Shown here in pieces: positions 42,776 to 52,157 of a stretch of 61,502 nucleotides of DNA. This DNA comes from a bacterium. GTDB lineage: Bacteria; Zhuqueibacterota; QNDG01; JAGLOF01. The stretch lies in assembly GCA_016934955.1 (NCBI GenBank), contig JAFGRY010000049.1:1-61502 (forward strand), in the 5' to 3' direction. A program made the translations under genes and the position numbers. How positions within the stretch are numbered: the first letter of the stretch is position 1; every line of letters starts with the position of its first letter. The notes beneath the pieces are model-generated. The model ran no database searches. It was not told the DNA's origin and saw nothing but the letters and a program-made list of their open reading frames with translations.

Positions 42776-44446
42776 ATGAAAAGAGATGTTACCCGCCGCG
42801 AGTTCAATAAAACACTCGCGCTCGGAGCTGTGGGAATGCTGTCGGGAATCAGCATACGGTATTCGTTTGATACAATTATCAGAAACGGAACGGTTATCGA
42901 CGGTACGGGCAATGCTCCTGTTCATACGGATATCGGGATTAAGGGTGACAAGATAACCGCACTGGGCGATCTCTCCTCGGCTTCCGCCGGCAGAGTTATC
43001 GATGCCCGGGGACTGGTTGTGTCTCCCGGATTTATCGATATTCACACCCACACCGATACTGAGCTGATCGTTGATGGAAACGGGGAGAGCAAGGTGCAGC
43101 AGGGAGTGACGACCGAGATCGGCGGTAACTGCGGCTCCTCGGTCTTCCCGCTGGATGAAAAGGCGGGAGTGGAGCTGGACAAGGCTTTGCTCGAGGAATT
43201 CGGAGTGCATGCGCGCTGGAGGGATCTTGCCGGTTTTTTCCACCACCTTGAAAGGGGAGGAATAAGCTTGAATTATGCAACCCTTACCGGACATGGAGAC
43301 CTGCGGGGGCATGCAGTCGGATATGAGGATGTTGCCGCCACACCTGATCAGCTGAAGAAAATGTGTTATCTGCTGGAAAAATCCATGGACCAGGGCAGCT
43401 TTGGTCTTTCTACCGGACTGGAATATGCGCCCGGCAGTTTTGGTTCGACCGAAGAGCTGATTGAACTGAGCCGGGTCGTCGCCGCCGGGAACGGGCTGTA
43501 TGCGACCCATATGCGGGATGAAGGCGACCGCCTCATCGAAGCGGTTGAAGAGGCGTTTACCATCAGCAGAGAATCGGGCGCATCGCTTCAGATCTCCCAC
43601 CTCAAAGCCTGCTACCGTGATAACTGGCACAAGATAGATACGGTTCTTGAGATGATTGCAGAGATGTCGGCGGCCGGTCTCCCGGTGAAAGCGGACCGCT
43701 ATCCCTATATCGCCTACGGCACCGGTCTGACCATGTTCCTCCCGCTCTGGTCAAAACAGGGAGAAACAGAGGATATTCTGCAGCGGTTCGATGACAGGTC
43801 CCAGCTGATGCGAATAAAAGAATACTTCGATCTGAGGGGAGAGAAAATAGGGGGATGGGAGAGAGTGGTGATCAGCTCCTGTTTCAGGGAAGAGAACAAG
43901 CATCTGGAAGGAAAGTCACTGGCTCTCGCGGCAGAGGAAGCGGGATTGCCGGTCTTTGAATTCGCGGTGAAGCTTCTCAGGGAAGAGGAACTGCGTGTGG
44001 AGATAGTGGGATTCGCCATGGATGAGCACAATCTGAAAAAAGTTCTCTCATCGCCGCTGGTCATGGCGGGTTCCGACGGCAATGCGGTATCACCGACGGG
44101 TAAGCTCGGCAAGGGGAAACCCCATCCCCGCTTTTATGGCACCTTCCCGCGATTTATCGGCAAATACTGCAGAGAAGAGAGCCTCTTCAGTCTGCCGGAA
44201 TGCATCAGGAAGATAACTTCGATGCCTGCAGAAAAATTGGGACTGACCGGCCGGGGAAAAATTCAAAAGGACTACTTTGCCGATCTGGTGCTCTTTAATC
44301 CGGACACGATCATTGACACGGCCACATTTATCAATCCGCACCAGTTTCCCGCCGGTATACACGCCGTGCTGGTAAACGGAGCAGTGACCGTGAAGGACGG
44401 AACACACACCGGCGCCCGGGCCGGACATATTTTACGAAAGAGCTGA
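42776..44446 (+). CDS. D-aminoacylase / N-acyl-D-amino-acid deacylase, Tat-type signal
   Basis: 556 residues from ATG 42776 (AGAGGAG upstream; frame opens at 42752). The N-terminus [17 protein letters not shown] is a twin-arginine signal of the short anchor type. The amidohydrolase fold is marked by [24 protein letters not shown] (metal His pair), [34 protein letters not shown] (metal His), ISHLKA and the late metal Asp in [12 protein letters not shown]. The length and GNCG/GLEYAPG motifs place it with N-acyl-D-amino-acid deacylases, which release D-amino acids from N-acyl derivatives; N-acyl-D-glutamate would suit murein. It is not a GlcNAc-6-phosphate deacetylase (NagA). Confidence 0.88.
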   Translation: MKRDVTRREFNKTLALGAVGMLSGISIRYSFDTIIRNGTVIDGTGNAPVHTDIGIKGDKITALGDLSSASAGRVIDARGLVVSPGFIDIHTHTDTELIVDGNGESKVQQGVTTEIGGNCGSSVFPLDEKAGVELDKALLEEFGVHARWRDLAGFFHHLERGGISLNYATLTGHGDLRGHAVGYEDVAATPDQLKKMCYLLEKSMDQGSFGLSTGLEYAPGSFGSTEELIELSRVVAAGNGLYATHMRDEGDRLIEAVEEAFTISRESGASLQISHLKACYRDNWHKIDTVLEMIAEMSAAGLPVKADRYPYIAYGTGLTMFLPLWSKQGETEDILQRFDDRSQLMRIKEYFDLRGEKIGGWERVVISSCFREENKHLEGKSLALAAEEAGLPVFEFAVKLLREEELRVEIVGFAMDEHNLKKVLSSPLVMAGSDGNAVSPTGKLGKGKPHPRFYGTFPRFIGKYCREESLFSLPECIRKITSMPAEKLGLTGRGKIQKDYFADLVLFNPDTIIDTATFINPHQFPAGIHAVLVNGAVTVKDGTHTGARAGHILRKS

Positions 44447-44550
44447 TCGATTCGGCGGCGGGATCAACAGCAAAAGACCGGCAATGCCGCGGCTATCCCG
44501 GCCGATTGCAGGGATGAGGGATTGACCGCACAACAGTGGAGAATGTTGTT

Positions 44551-47500
44551 ATGAAAAAATACCCGCTCTATTCTCTTGTTACGGCCCTCGTGGTTTTTAT
44601 CGGCTGTGCCCCTGCTCTCGTTACCCGCGCCACCCGCGACTATTCCGGCATGGGGAAAACCCTCGGGAAAGCCTACAGGGGCGTTGATCATTTTCTTCAG
44701 CGCTGTATTGTCGATGGCGATCCGGTATCGATTCCCGTCACCGCGGATATCGACAGCATATTCCTGGATACCCACATCAATCACCTGGACATCTATCTGA
44801 ATGAAGTGTTTTCCTATATTCCGTTCAGGAAAGAGAACATATCTTCCATGTATGCTGCGCTGAGAGATAATCTCGGCAGCCGATTCCGTGACTATTCACT
44901 GCAAATCCATACGGACAACCGTCCGGTCGAGGATCTCGTCCCGAATTATTATCGTCCAGACAGTCAGGACTACGACCGTTCCCGCATGCCTGAAAACGTC
45001 GTCGGGTCCGTACCTCTTGTTCGAAATATCAGCAGGCCCTGGCAACCGTCCGGTGGCTTGTACACCCGCAATATCGCTTTATGGCCGAGCCACGGCTGGT
45101 ATTACGAACGGAAACTTGATCGCTGGGAATGGCAGAGAGCGCGGCTGTTTCAGACGGTGGAAGACCTGATGCCCTTTGCGTTTACCGTTGAATACCTGGT
45201 GCCGATGCTGGAAGGGGCCGGGGCCCAGGTCTTTCTGCCGCGGGAAAGAGATGTGCAGATTAACGAAGTAATCGTCGATAACGACATCGCGGGAAACAGC
45301 CTGTCCTATCAGGAATATGCTCTCCCTGAAACCGCCTCCTGGCGACCATCACAGAGTCCGGGATTTGCCATAGGCCATCCTCCCTATGCATCGGGCATCA
45401 ATCCTTTTCGCCTTGGAACCTTCAGGGTCATCGATGCCGACACAGCCATCACCGCCGGAATCCGCTGGATCCCGGATATTCCGGAAAGAGGCGATTATGG
45501 AGTCTATATTTCTTACTCCTCATCCGATACCAATATCAGTGACGCCCTCTACACCGTGTATCATACGGGTGGAAAGACGGAATTTCTGGTCAACCAGCAG
45601 ATAGGGGGCGGCACATGGGTGTTTCTGGGGAAATTTACATTCAACAGCGGCATGGATGGTGCGCATGGTCGGGTCGAACTGACAAACAAGAGCGCGGACC
45701 CCGGCAAACAGGTCACTGCCGACGCCGTGCGGTTTGGGGGCGGAATGGGAAATATCTCCCGCAACGGACAGGTGAGCGGCCGTCCCCGGTTCACGGAAGG
45801 CGCACGTTATTATCTGCAGTACGCGGGCATGCCCGATACCCTGGTATACAACCTTAACAGTGATACAATCGATTACAACGACGATTACCAGTGCAGGGGA
45901 GAGTGGGTGAATTATCTCAAGGGGAGTCCGTTCGGCCCCAACAGGGACCGTTCGGTCAAGGGTCTCGGTATCCCGGTAGACCTGTCCCTGGCCTTTCATA
46001 CAGATGCCGGAATTACCAGAAACGACACAACAGTCGGCACCCTGCTTATCTACAGCACCGAAGGCGCCGACACCGCAGACACATTCCCAGATGACATGTC
46101 ACGCCTGGCGAACCGGGACTTCGCTGACATTCTTCAGACGCAAATCGTTGACGATATCCGGATCATGTACGATGGAGCATGGAACCGGCGCTGGCTCTGG
46201 GACAGAGGCTACAGTGAGGCGTTTCGTCCCAATGTTCCGGCCGCATTATTGGAACTGTTGTCACATCAAAATTTTCTCGATATGAAGTTCGGCCGTGATC
46301 CGCGCTTCCGCTTCTCCGTCAGCAGGTCCATTTATAAAGCGATGCTGAGATTTCTTGCCACGCAATATCAATTCGATTATGTAATCCAACCGCTGCCGGT
46401 CACCCATTTTCAGACAGAATTTACCGGAAACGGGACCGTCTCGTTACAGTGGAGGCCGTCTGTAGATTCGCTGGAAGCAAAAGCGGCTGCTGAGAAGTAT
46501 ATCGTTTATACCCGCAGAGAAGATAACGGTTTCGATAATGGGTTGCTGGTTGACCAGCCTCACCTGACACTGCATAATCTGGAACCAGGGGTGATTTACA
46601 GTTACAAGGTCACCGCGGTCAATGACGGAGGTGAAAGTTTTCCATCTGAAATTTTATCCGTCTGCAGTGATGGCAGGGGCGGCAATCCCGTACTGATCAT
46701 TAACGGATTCGACCGTATTTCAGCACCTGCCGTCATTGAAACCGAAGAGTATCTCGGATTTGCGGATTTCTGGGATCAGGGCGTTCCCGACAGGTACGAT
46801 CTGGATTATGTCGGAATGCAATACGATTTTTCCGAGTCGTCTCCGTGGCTGGATGATGATGCTCCCGGACACGGAGCGAGTTATGGTGATCTCGAAACAA
46901 CGATCATTCCGGGCAACTCGTTTGATTTTCCCTATCTGCACGGAAAGTCCATCAGAGAAGCCGGTTATTCCTTTGTTTCCACAAGCGATGAATCCGTTAT
47001 GGACGGACAGGTCGATATGACCGAATATACATATGTGGATCTGATTCTCGGTGAAGAAAGAAAAACCGATTGGCCGAAATCCTCCGGGGACAGGGAATAT
47101 GAAACATTTCCGGAAAACCTGCAGCGGGAAATTTCCCGGTACTGCCGCACGGGAGGGAATCTGTTCGCCAGCGGGTCGTATGTCGGCACAGATCTTTTCG
47201 AAGACAGCAGTGATTCCCTGGACGCCGTCTTTGCGCAGGATATCCTGCACTTCCGATTCAGGACCAACCATGCGGTTAAAACGGGAGGCATCGTTTCCGT
47301 TGATCCCGTTTTTATGCCCTTCAGACAGTGTTTTGAATTCAATACGGGGCTGCATCCCGTACTCTACGCTGCGGAATCTCCTGATGCCATCGAGCCTGCG
47401 AAATCTCCGGCAAAGACAATACTCCGGTACTCGGAAAACAATACCAGCGCAGCAGTAGCATTTAAAGGCGATAGTGATATAATTATTTTCGGTTTCCCTT

Positions 47501-47568
47501 TTGAAACAATTATTTCGGAAGCGGACCGGAACGCTGTCATGAAAGCTGTTTTTAACTATTTTAACTGA
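44551..47568 (+). CDS. Golvesin-domain lipoprotein with amidase-like zinc site (annotated as xanthan lyase or amidase in Bacteroidetes)
   Basis: 1005 residues from ATG 44551 (GGAG upstream) with a lipobox (VVFIGC). Amidase_3-like sites are scattered through a large domain: LWPSHGWYYERKLDRWEWQR (His, Glu), PVDLSLAFHTDAG (His) and ALLELLSHQN (possible catalytic Glu). Between them lies an inserted golvesin C-terminal-like beta-sandwich (about 280-420: YGVYISYSSSDTNISDALYTVYH, FTFNSGMDGAHGRVELTN, ADAVRFGGG). A fibronectin-type-III-like module follows (about 650-730) and the end (about 735-1005) looks like a glutamine-amidotransferase-like fold. Bacteroidetes homologs are often called xanthan lyase, a name not supported by the active-site motifs. 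The murein neighbours make an amidase role more likely. Confidence 0.8.
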   Translation: MKKYPLYSLVTALVVFIGCAPALVTRATRDYSGMGKTLGKAYRGVDHFLQRCIVDGDPVSIPVTADIDSIFLDTHINHLDIYLNEVFSYIPFRKENISSMYAALRDNLGSRFRDYSLQIHTDNRPVEDLVPNYYRPDSQDYDRSRMPENVVGSVPLVRNISRPWQPSGGLYTRNIALWPSHGWYYERKLDRWEWQRARLFQTVEDLMPFAFTVEYLVPMLEGAGAQVFLPRERDVQINEVIVDNDIAGNSLSYQEYALPETASWRPSQSPGFAIGHPPYASGINPFRLGTFRVIDADTAITAGIRWIPDIPERGDYGVYISYSSSDTNISDALYTVYHTGGKTEFLVNQQIGGGTWVFLGKFTFNSGMDGAHGRVELTNKSADPGKQVTADAVRFGGGMGNISRNGQVSGRPRFTEGARYYLQYAGMPDTLVYNLNSDTIDYNDDYQCRGEWVNYLKGSPFGPNRDRSVKGLGIPVDLSLAFHTDAGITRNDTTVGTLLIYSTEGADTADTFPDDMSRLANRDFADILQTQIVDDIRIMYDGAWNRRWLWDRGYSEAFRPNVPAALLELLSHQNFLDMKFGRDPRFRFSVSRSIYKAMLRFLATQYQFDYVIQPLPVTHFQTEFTGNGTVSLQWRPSVDSLEAKAAAEKYIVYTRREDNGFDNGLLVDQPHLTLHNLEPGVIYSYKVTAVNDGGESFPSEILSVCSDGRGGNPVLIINGFDRISAPAVIETEEYLGFADFWDQGVPDRYDLDYVGMQYDFSESSPWLDDDAPGHGASYGDLETTIIPGNSFDFPYLHGKSIREAGYSFVSTSDESVMDGQVDMTEYTYVDLILGEERKTDWPKSSGDREYETFPENLQREISRYCRTGGNLFASGSYVGTDLFEDSSDSLDAVFAQDILHFRFRTNHAVKTGGIVSVDPVFMPFRQCFEFNTGLHPVLYAAESPDAIEPAKSPAKTILRYSENNTSAAVAFKGDSDIIIFGFPFETIISEADRNAVMKAVFNYFN

Positions 47569-47594
47569 AGAAGTGCACCTGAACTCTTCTGCGT

Positions 47595-50441
47595 ATGTCA
47601 TACTGTCGACACAGTAACCGGATACAGATTGTCAGGATTCTGCTCAGTGCAGCATTCGTGCTGCCTGTATTCAGCCAGACAGAGGTCACTCTCAGGCAGA
47701 CTCCATCGGGACCCGGGATCACCGTCAATGGTGAGACCGTGGCCGCCCGTATGTTCTGGGGCATGCCCGGTTTCGGAGAGATACATGCTCACCATAACTG
47801 GAGTGAGCATAGTTTTCAATTCACCGCCTCTTTTGCTGCTTCCGCTACTCTTCATTTCCGTTTCGGCACGGTTCCCGGCGAAGTCCGGTTGAAAGATATC
47901 CGGCTGACCGCAATCGATACGGGTCAGGAAGTACTCCCTTCAGGCAATGTCGCCTCTGCAGAACAATTCTCGTCAACCTGGAACATCTGGCCTCCTGACG
48001 ATCGGAACACCGTCGGCCATGTTTCATTCTCGGATTCCGCGGCGGTGATAACGCTCACCTCTCCTCCGGACGGCAACTGGCCGGATTTCCATTTATGGAG
48101 TGATATCGCTGTCCTGGAGGCCGGCACCAGGTACCGGTGTACTTTCCGGACCACGGCGATGCCGGACCGAAACATCACTCCCACCGTTTACCATGCTCAT
48201 AATGGCTGGACTCCCATCGGAGGCCCGCCGGGACCCTTTCTCCGGCAAGTGGCTCTGGCCCGCGATGCCGGCATCCGGTTCATTTCCTTCATCATCGCCA
48301 ACTGCTGGTCACCGTCCGGTGAAGAACCGGACTGGCGGCACATCGATGCGGTATGCCAGCCAATTCTGGATATCCACCCGCGGGCCCTGCTCGTACCCCG
48401 CGTCTCACTTGATGCACCGCTCTGGTGGATCGAGGATCATCCCGACGCCCTGATGGTTTTTGAGGACGGCAGCAGGGGGGATAAGGCGGCCGTATCCCAC
48501 AGGGAGTACCGCACCGATGCCGCGGCCCATCTGGAACGGCTTTGCCGCTACCTGATGCACAGATATCCAGACAATTTTGCCGGTATCCATCCATGCGGGC
48601 AGAACACCGGTGAATGGTTTTATGAGGATGCCTGGGGAAGCAAGCTCAGCGGGTATGATCCGGCAACTGCGGAAGCCTGGCGGAACCGGCCGGAAGGAGG
48701 AGCGGCTGTGCCCGCTGCCGTGCAGCGGAGAACCGCTGTCCGGAGACTCCTCCTCGATCCGGTGTTACAGAAGGATGTGATTCAATTCAACATGTTTCTT
48801 CAGGAGGAGATGGCTGATTTCATCACCACCCTGGCAGCGGCTGCGCGCAGCGGGACCGGCGGTAAAAAACTGACGTTTTTCTTTTATGGATACGAGTATG
48901 AATTCGGTGCGCTTTGCAACGGTCCCGCAGCCAGCGGCCATTACGGTCTGGCCCGTGTTCTGGAATGCCCGGATATCGATGTGTTGTGCGGTCCTCTTTC
49001 CTACAGGGATCGGGGTGTTCCGGGTACCGGGCCTGTGATGGCGCCGGTGGAAAGCATACTCCATGCCGGAAAGCTCTGGTGGAACGAGGACGATACACGG
49101 ACATACCTGAATGCCAACGCCACCGATCATGCCGCATACGGGGGGCTGGCGACCGCTGCACAGACAAAATCAGTGCTGATGCGCAATACGGCCCAGGCCT
49201 CCATTCGCGGGCTGGGTACATGGCTGATGGATCATGGAGCCGGCACCCCGGGCGGGTGGCTCGATGACCCGTTTCTCTGGGAAGTAATGCCCGAAACCGT
49301 TCCCCTGGATGCGGCGATGCGGGAGCGCGGGCATCCCTTTACACCGGAAATTGCCGTGATTACCGATGAATCCTCTCTGCTCCACCTGGCAGGCGGCAAT
49401 CCCGTCATTGGAAGCGGTCTGATATCCGACACCAGGGCCGTTATGGGGCGTTGCGGTGCTCCGTACGGCCAGTATCTGCTGCCTGATGTACTCACGGGAT
49501 ATGTTCAGGCAAAACTGCAGATATTCCTCGCGGTCTGGGCCCTGACCGATGGGCAGAGAGAACAGCTGCGTTCCTCACGTGTTCCGGGCGGCACGCGGGT
49601 CTGGTGCTGGGCTCCTGGATTCCTTTCTCCCGACGGAGCCGATACAGGAATTATGAAAAACGTGACCGGATTCACCCACCAGTATACAAATCCCGCAACA
49701 GCAGCGGTGATTCCGACCGACCGCGGACAATCCCTGGGACTCACAGAATCCTGGGGTGCGACCACCGGTATACACCCGCTGTTTACCGTCAATGCAGTGG
49801 ATAGTGAAGTACTTGCCGTCTACAGCAACGGAGATCCGGCTGTGGCCGTGCGGACAAACGGCAACGGAGCAGATGTCTTCGTTGGAACACCACAGCTGAC
49901 GACGGAGCTCATTCGAACCCTGGCAGTGTTTGCCGGGGTGCACCAGTTCACCGGCCGTGATGCCGCAATCTGGTCTTCCGACAATGTTGCCTCTGTTCAC
50001 GCGCTGGAAGACGGAGTGCTCAATTTTCAGACCGGCTGTGAAAACCTCATTCAGGACGGGATCAGCGATCAGCCGCTGGGGCCGGGGCCGGAGATCAGCC
50101 TTGAGATGAACCGCGGGGAAACGTATATACTGAAATGGCAGCCGGATGCATATACAGAATGTGCGTTGAATCCGGGGCGGATTAAACTGCTGCCCAATTT
50201 TCCCAATCCTTTTAATCCACTGACCACTATTGTATTTATGGTTCCTGATACGAGAACCGTCTCCCTGACTGTTTTTGACCTGAAGGGGAGGCTGATCGAC
50301 ACGGTACTTCACAGCGAAACACTGCAGGCCGGATACCATTCCATTCCATGGGATGCGGGTTCGCTGCCTGCCGGAATCTACATGTGCAGACTTGAGGCAG
50401 GCCGGTCCACGCAGACAGGGAAGATGGTGCTGATCAAATAA
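47595..50441 (+). CDS. Large secreted glycosidase-like protein with type IX sorting domain
   Basis: 948 residues with a signal peptide (cleavage near PVFSQ). Residues about 30-190 form a carbohydrate-binding-type beta-sandwich. A TIM-barrel-like catalytic region (about 195-560) reads ALARDAGIRFISFII, DWRHIDAV, LLVPRVSLDAPLWW, HPCGQNTGEWFYED, FFFYGYEYEFGA and LWWNEDDTRTY. These resemble GH42/GH-A clan beta-galactosidase-like proteins, with E in GEWF and E in WWNEDD as candidate acid and nucleophile, but I cannot assign the family firmly. A flavodoxin-like segment (about 570-720) fits the GH42 trimerisation-like domain. The end is a type IX sorting domain (NFPNPFNPLTTI). It should act outside the cell on an unknown glycan. 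Confidence 0.78.
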   Translation: MSYCRHSNRIQIVRILLSAAFVLPVFSQTEVTLRQTPSGPGITVNGETVAARMFWGMPGFGEIHAHHNWSEHSFQFTASFAASATLHFRFGTVPGEVRLKDIRLTAIDTGQEVLPSGNVASAEQFSSTWNIWPPDDRNTVGHVSFSDSAAVITLTSPPDGNWPDFHLWSDIAVLEAGTRYRCTFRTTAMPDRNITPTVYHAHNGWTPIGGPPGPFLRQVALARDAGIRFISFIIANCWSPSGEEPDWRHIDAVCQPILDIHPRALLVPRVSLDAPLWWIEDHPDALMVFEDGSRGDKAAVSHREYRTDAAAHLERLCRYLMHRYPDNFAGIHPCGQNTGEWFYEDAWGSKLSGYDPATAEAWRNRPEGGAAVPAAVQRRTAVRRLLLDPVLQKDVIQFNMFLQEEMADFITTLAAAARSGTGGKKLTFFFYGYEYEFGALCNGPAASGHYGLARVLECPDIDVLCGPLSYRDRGVPGTGPVMAPVESILHAGKLWWNEDDTRTYLNANATDHAAYGGLATAAQTKSVLMRNTAQASIRGLGTWLMDHGAGTPGGWLDDPFLWEVMPETVPLDAAMRERGHPFTPEIAVITDESSLLHLAGGNPVIGSGLISDTRAVMGRCGAPYGQYLLPDVLTGYVQAKLQIFLAVWALTDGQREQLRSSRVPGGTRVWCWAPGFLSPDGADTGIMKNVTGFTHQYTNPATAAVIPTDRGQSLGLTESWGATTGIHPLFTVNAVDSEVLAVYSNGDPAVAVRTNGNGADVFVGTPQLTTELIRTLAVFAGVHQFTGRDAAIWSSDNVASVHALEDGVLNFQTGCENLIQDGISDQPLGPGPEISLEMNRGETYILKWQPDAYTECALNPGRIKLLPNFPNPFNPLTTIVFMVPDTRTVSLTVFDLKGRLIDTVLHSETLQAGYHSIPWDAGSLPAGIYMCRLEAGRSTQTGKMVLIK

Positions 50442-50466
50442 TGAAGACCGAGAAGGCGGATTTGTC

Positions 50467-51315
50467 ATGAAACCAAAACAGGAAAAAATAATTTATCCTG
50501 TTCAGAGTTCCTTCAAGATACTGAAGTACACGGTCCCTTATTTTGATATGCAGTACCATTATCATCAGGATTATGAACTTGTGTATATTGAAAAGGGATC
50601 CGGATTACGCTATATCGGCAACTCCATACATAAATTTCAGGATGGAGATATGGTGCTCATCGGGCCCGATCTGGCTCACGTCTGGATCAATTATAAAAAG
50701 TACCATACGGAAAAGCCTGAACTCAGGGCAGAGGCCGTCGTGCTTCAGTTTTCCGGTGATCTTTTCTCATCGATGACGGATTTGCCTGAATTCGCCCTGA
50801 TCAGGGCGTTACTGCAAAAGGCCCGCTGCGGCATACACATTGTTGGACCGATCCGTACGCGGATTGCGGGATACCTTGAGCAATGTCTTGAGTCCCGGGG
50901 AATAGGAAAAATAATCCAGTTATTGAATATACTCGACACCCTTTCCAGGAAAAAGGAGCTTGTCCTGCTGAATCCGCAGGACTGCGCAGCTGCAGCCGGG
51001 TACCGTGACAAACGGATCGATGCTGTGTATCATTTTGTCCTGTCCAATTTCAACAGGAATATCTGCACACGGGATGCCGCGTCGGTGGCGCATATGGAGG
51101 AATCGGCATTCTGTCGATTTTTAAAAGAGAAAACACGGAAAACGTTTACGCAACTGCTGAACGAGACACGAATCAATCACGCATGTCAGCTGTTATGTGA
51201 AACCGATCTTGCCGTCGGTCAGATAGCGTTTGAATGCGGCTTCAACACATTCGCCAATTTCTACAGGCAGTTTAAAAAATATACAGGAGTGACCCCGGGA
51301 GAGTATCGCAAATAG
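50467..51315 (+). CDS. AraC-family transcriptional regulator
   Basis: 282 residues. An N-terminal cupin sensor (about 15-95: MQYHYHQDYELVYIEKGSGL, GDMVLIGPDLAHVWIN) precedes a two-helix-turn-helix AraC DNA-binding domain (about 185-282: NICTRDAASVAHMEESAFCRFLKEKTRKTF and IAFECGFNTFANFYRQFKKYTGVTPGEYR). Such regulators usually sense a sugar or sugar derivative and activate nearby operons. It is the last gene of the long + strand run and the only regulator in the window, so it could control the murein locus, the methyltransferase operon facing it, or the gene immediately upstream. No target operator could be identified by eye. Confidence 0.92.
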   Translation: MKPKQEKIIYPVQSSFKILKYTVPYFDMQYHYHQDYELVYIEKGSGLRYIGNSIHKFQDGDMVLIGPDLAHVWINYKKYHTEKPELRAEAVVLQFSGDLFSSMTDLPEFALIRALLQKARCGIHIVGPIRTRIAGYLEQCLESRGIGKIIQLLNILDTLSRKKELVLLNPQDCAAAAGYRDKRIDAVYHFVLSNFNRNICTRDAASVAHMEESAFCRFLKEKTRKTFTQLLNETRINHACQLLCETDLAVGQIAFECGFNTFANFYRQFKKYTGVTPGEYRK

Positions 51316-51382
51316 GTGTACATCCGGAAATCGAGGGATCCCTTCCACGTCCGGATAGAAGTACGGTAACAACTCCGCGCAC

Positions 51383-51412
51383 AATGAACCTGTTCGAGTA
51401 AACGGGTTCATT
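51383..51412. terminator. Hairpin between convergent genes, probable shared terminator
   Basis: AATGAACC-T-GTT (51383-51394) pairs with AAC-G-GGTTCATT (51401-51412) over 12 positions with one T-G wobble and a six-base loop. It sits where the AraC gene (+) and the methyltransferase operon (-) converge and overlaps the stop codon of the latter. There is no T run on either side, so function as a bidirectional terminator is likely but unproven. Confidence 0.5.
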
Positions 51413-52157
51413 TCAGTTCGGCATCCCCGGGAAACGGCGTTATTGGTGAATTTTTTTTATAACACCGGCTGCTCTCGCAAACAGCACACTGATAGGCTGC
51501 TTTTTTTACTGATTTCCCGAGTCCGTATATTCCGCTTACGGATTTGACGGGAGTCATGAAGGCGTTCTCATCCAGGCTGATACCGCACTCTGCCCCTGCC
51601 AACAGGGCGAAGAGTATATGCTGGTCCGGCAGGGGCCAGCCGCAATACCCGGGGCTGAATCTGTTGCTGTAGCCGTACCCCGGCGGGGCTGCTATTCTTT
51701 CCAGAACAGTCTGCAGCGTGTCCAGGGCGGATTCAATCAGTTCCGACCCGATGATATCCGCAACATACGTTTCAAACATATCTTCCGACCGTTTGATCCG
51801 GTCGATCCAGCGGTCGAATGTGAGGCCCAGTGTACAGGCAAACAGCACCAGGGTTTCCGCCTTCTGCAACTGCGCGTTGATGATGTGGCCACTCTGCAGC
51901 ATCCTGCCTTTGACATGTATTCTGGTCTTGTCTATGGTTACATCGCATGGATCAAAAATCCTGAAGCATGCAGTAATTTCAATGTGATTTTCAGATTCTT
52001 CTAACAGTTTCTCTACGGTGTACAGCAGCATATCCGGTATTTTCACCCGGGAATGGTCCGTGTACCCCATGGCGCGAAGGATGATGTGTTTATCGCGGTC
52101 GATATCTTTTACCGGTATTTCAAGGGACTGGAGGCATGTCTCGAATCGAGTGTTCAT
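51408..52157 (-). CDS. Vitamin B12-dependent methionine synthase activation-domain protein
   Basis: 249 residues, last gene of a four-gene minus-strand operon; its ATG overlaps the mtaB stop (ATGA). It contains the MetH activation-domain motif SNRFSPGYCGWPLPDQ, as well as the DIIGSELIESALDTLQ helix, and ends with a cysteine cluster CAVCESSRC. In MetH this domain binds S-adenosylmethionine and re-methylates cobalamin after it has been oxidised. Stand-alone copies accompany corrinoid methyltransferase systems and are thought to rescue or methylate the corrinoid protein. The C-terminal cysteines could carry metal or a redox function; that is inference. Confidence 0.87.
   Translation of the reverse strand: MNTRFETCLQSLEIPVKDIDRDKHIILRAMGYTDHSRVKIPDMLLYTVEKLLEESENHIEITACFRIFDPCDVTIDKTRIHVKGRMLQSGHIINAQLQKAETLVLFACTLGLTFDRWIDRIKRSEDMFETYVADIIGSELIESALDTLQTVLERIAAPPGYGYSNRFSPGYCGWPLPDQHILFALLAGAECGISLDENAFMTPVKSVSGIYGLGKSVKKAAYQCAVCESSRCYKKNSPITPFPGDAELK

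Noticed and set aside
42536..43630. Minus-strand open frame of 364 codons opposite the D-aminoacylase gene
   Set aside because: It overlaps a well-supported amidohydrolase with metal-site motifs and has no recognisable domain; it is a shadow of the opposite strand's codon pattern.
42776..44446. The amidohydrolase as the missing NagA
   Set aside because: It has the N-acyl-D-amino-acid deacylase motifs (GNCG, GLEYAPG), about 550 residues and a Tat signal. NagA is shorter and cytoplasmic.
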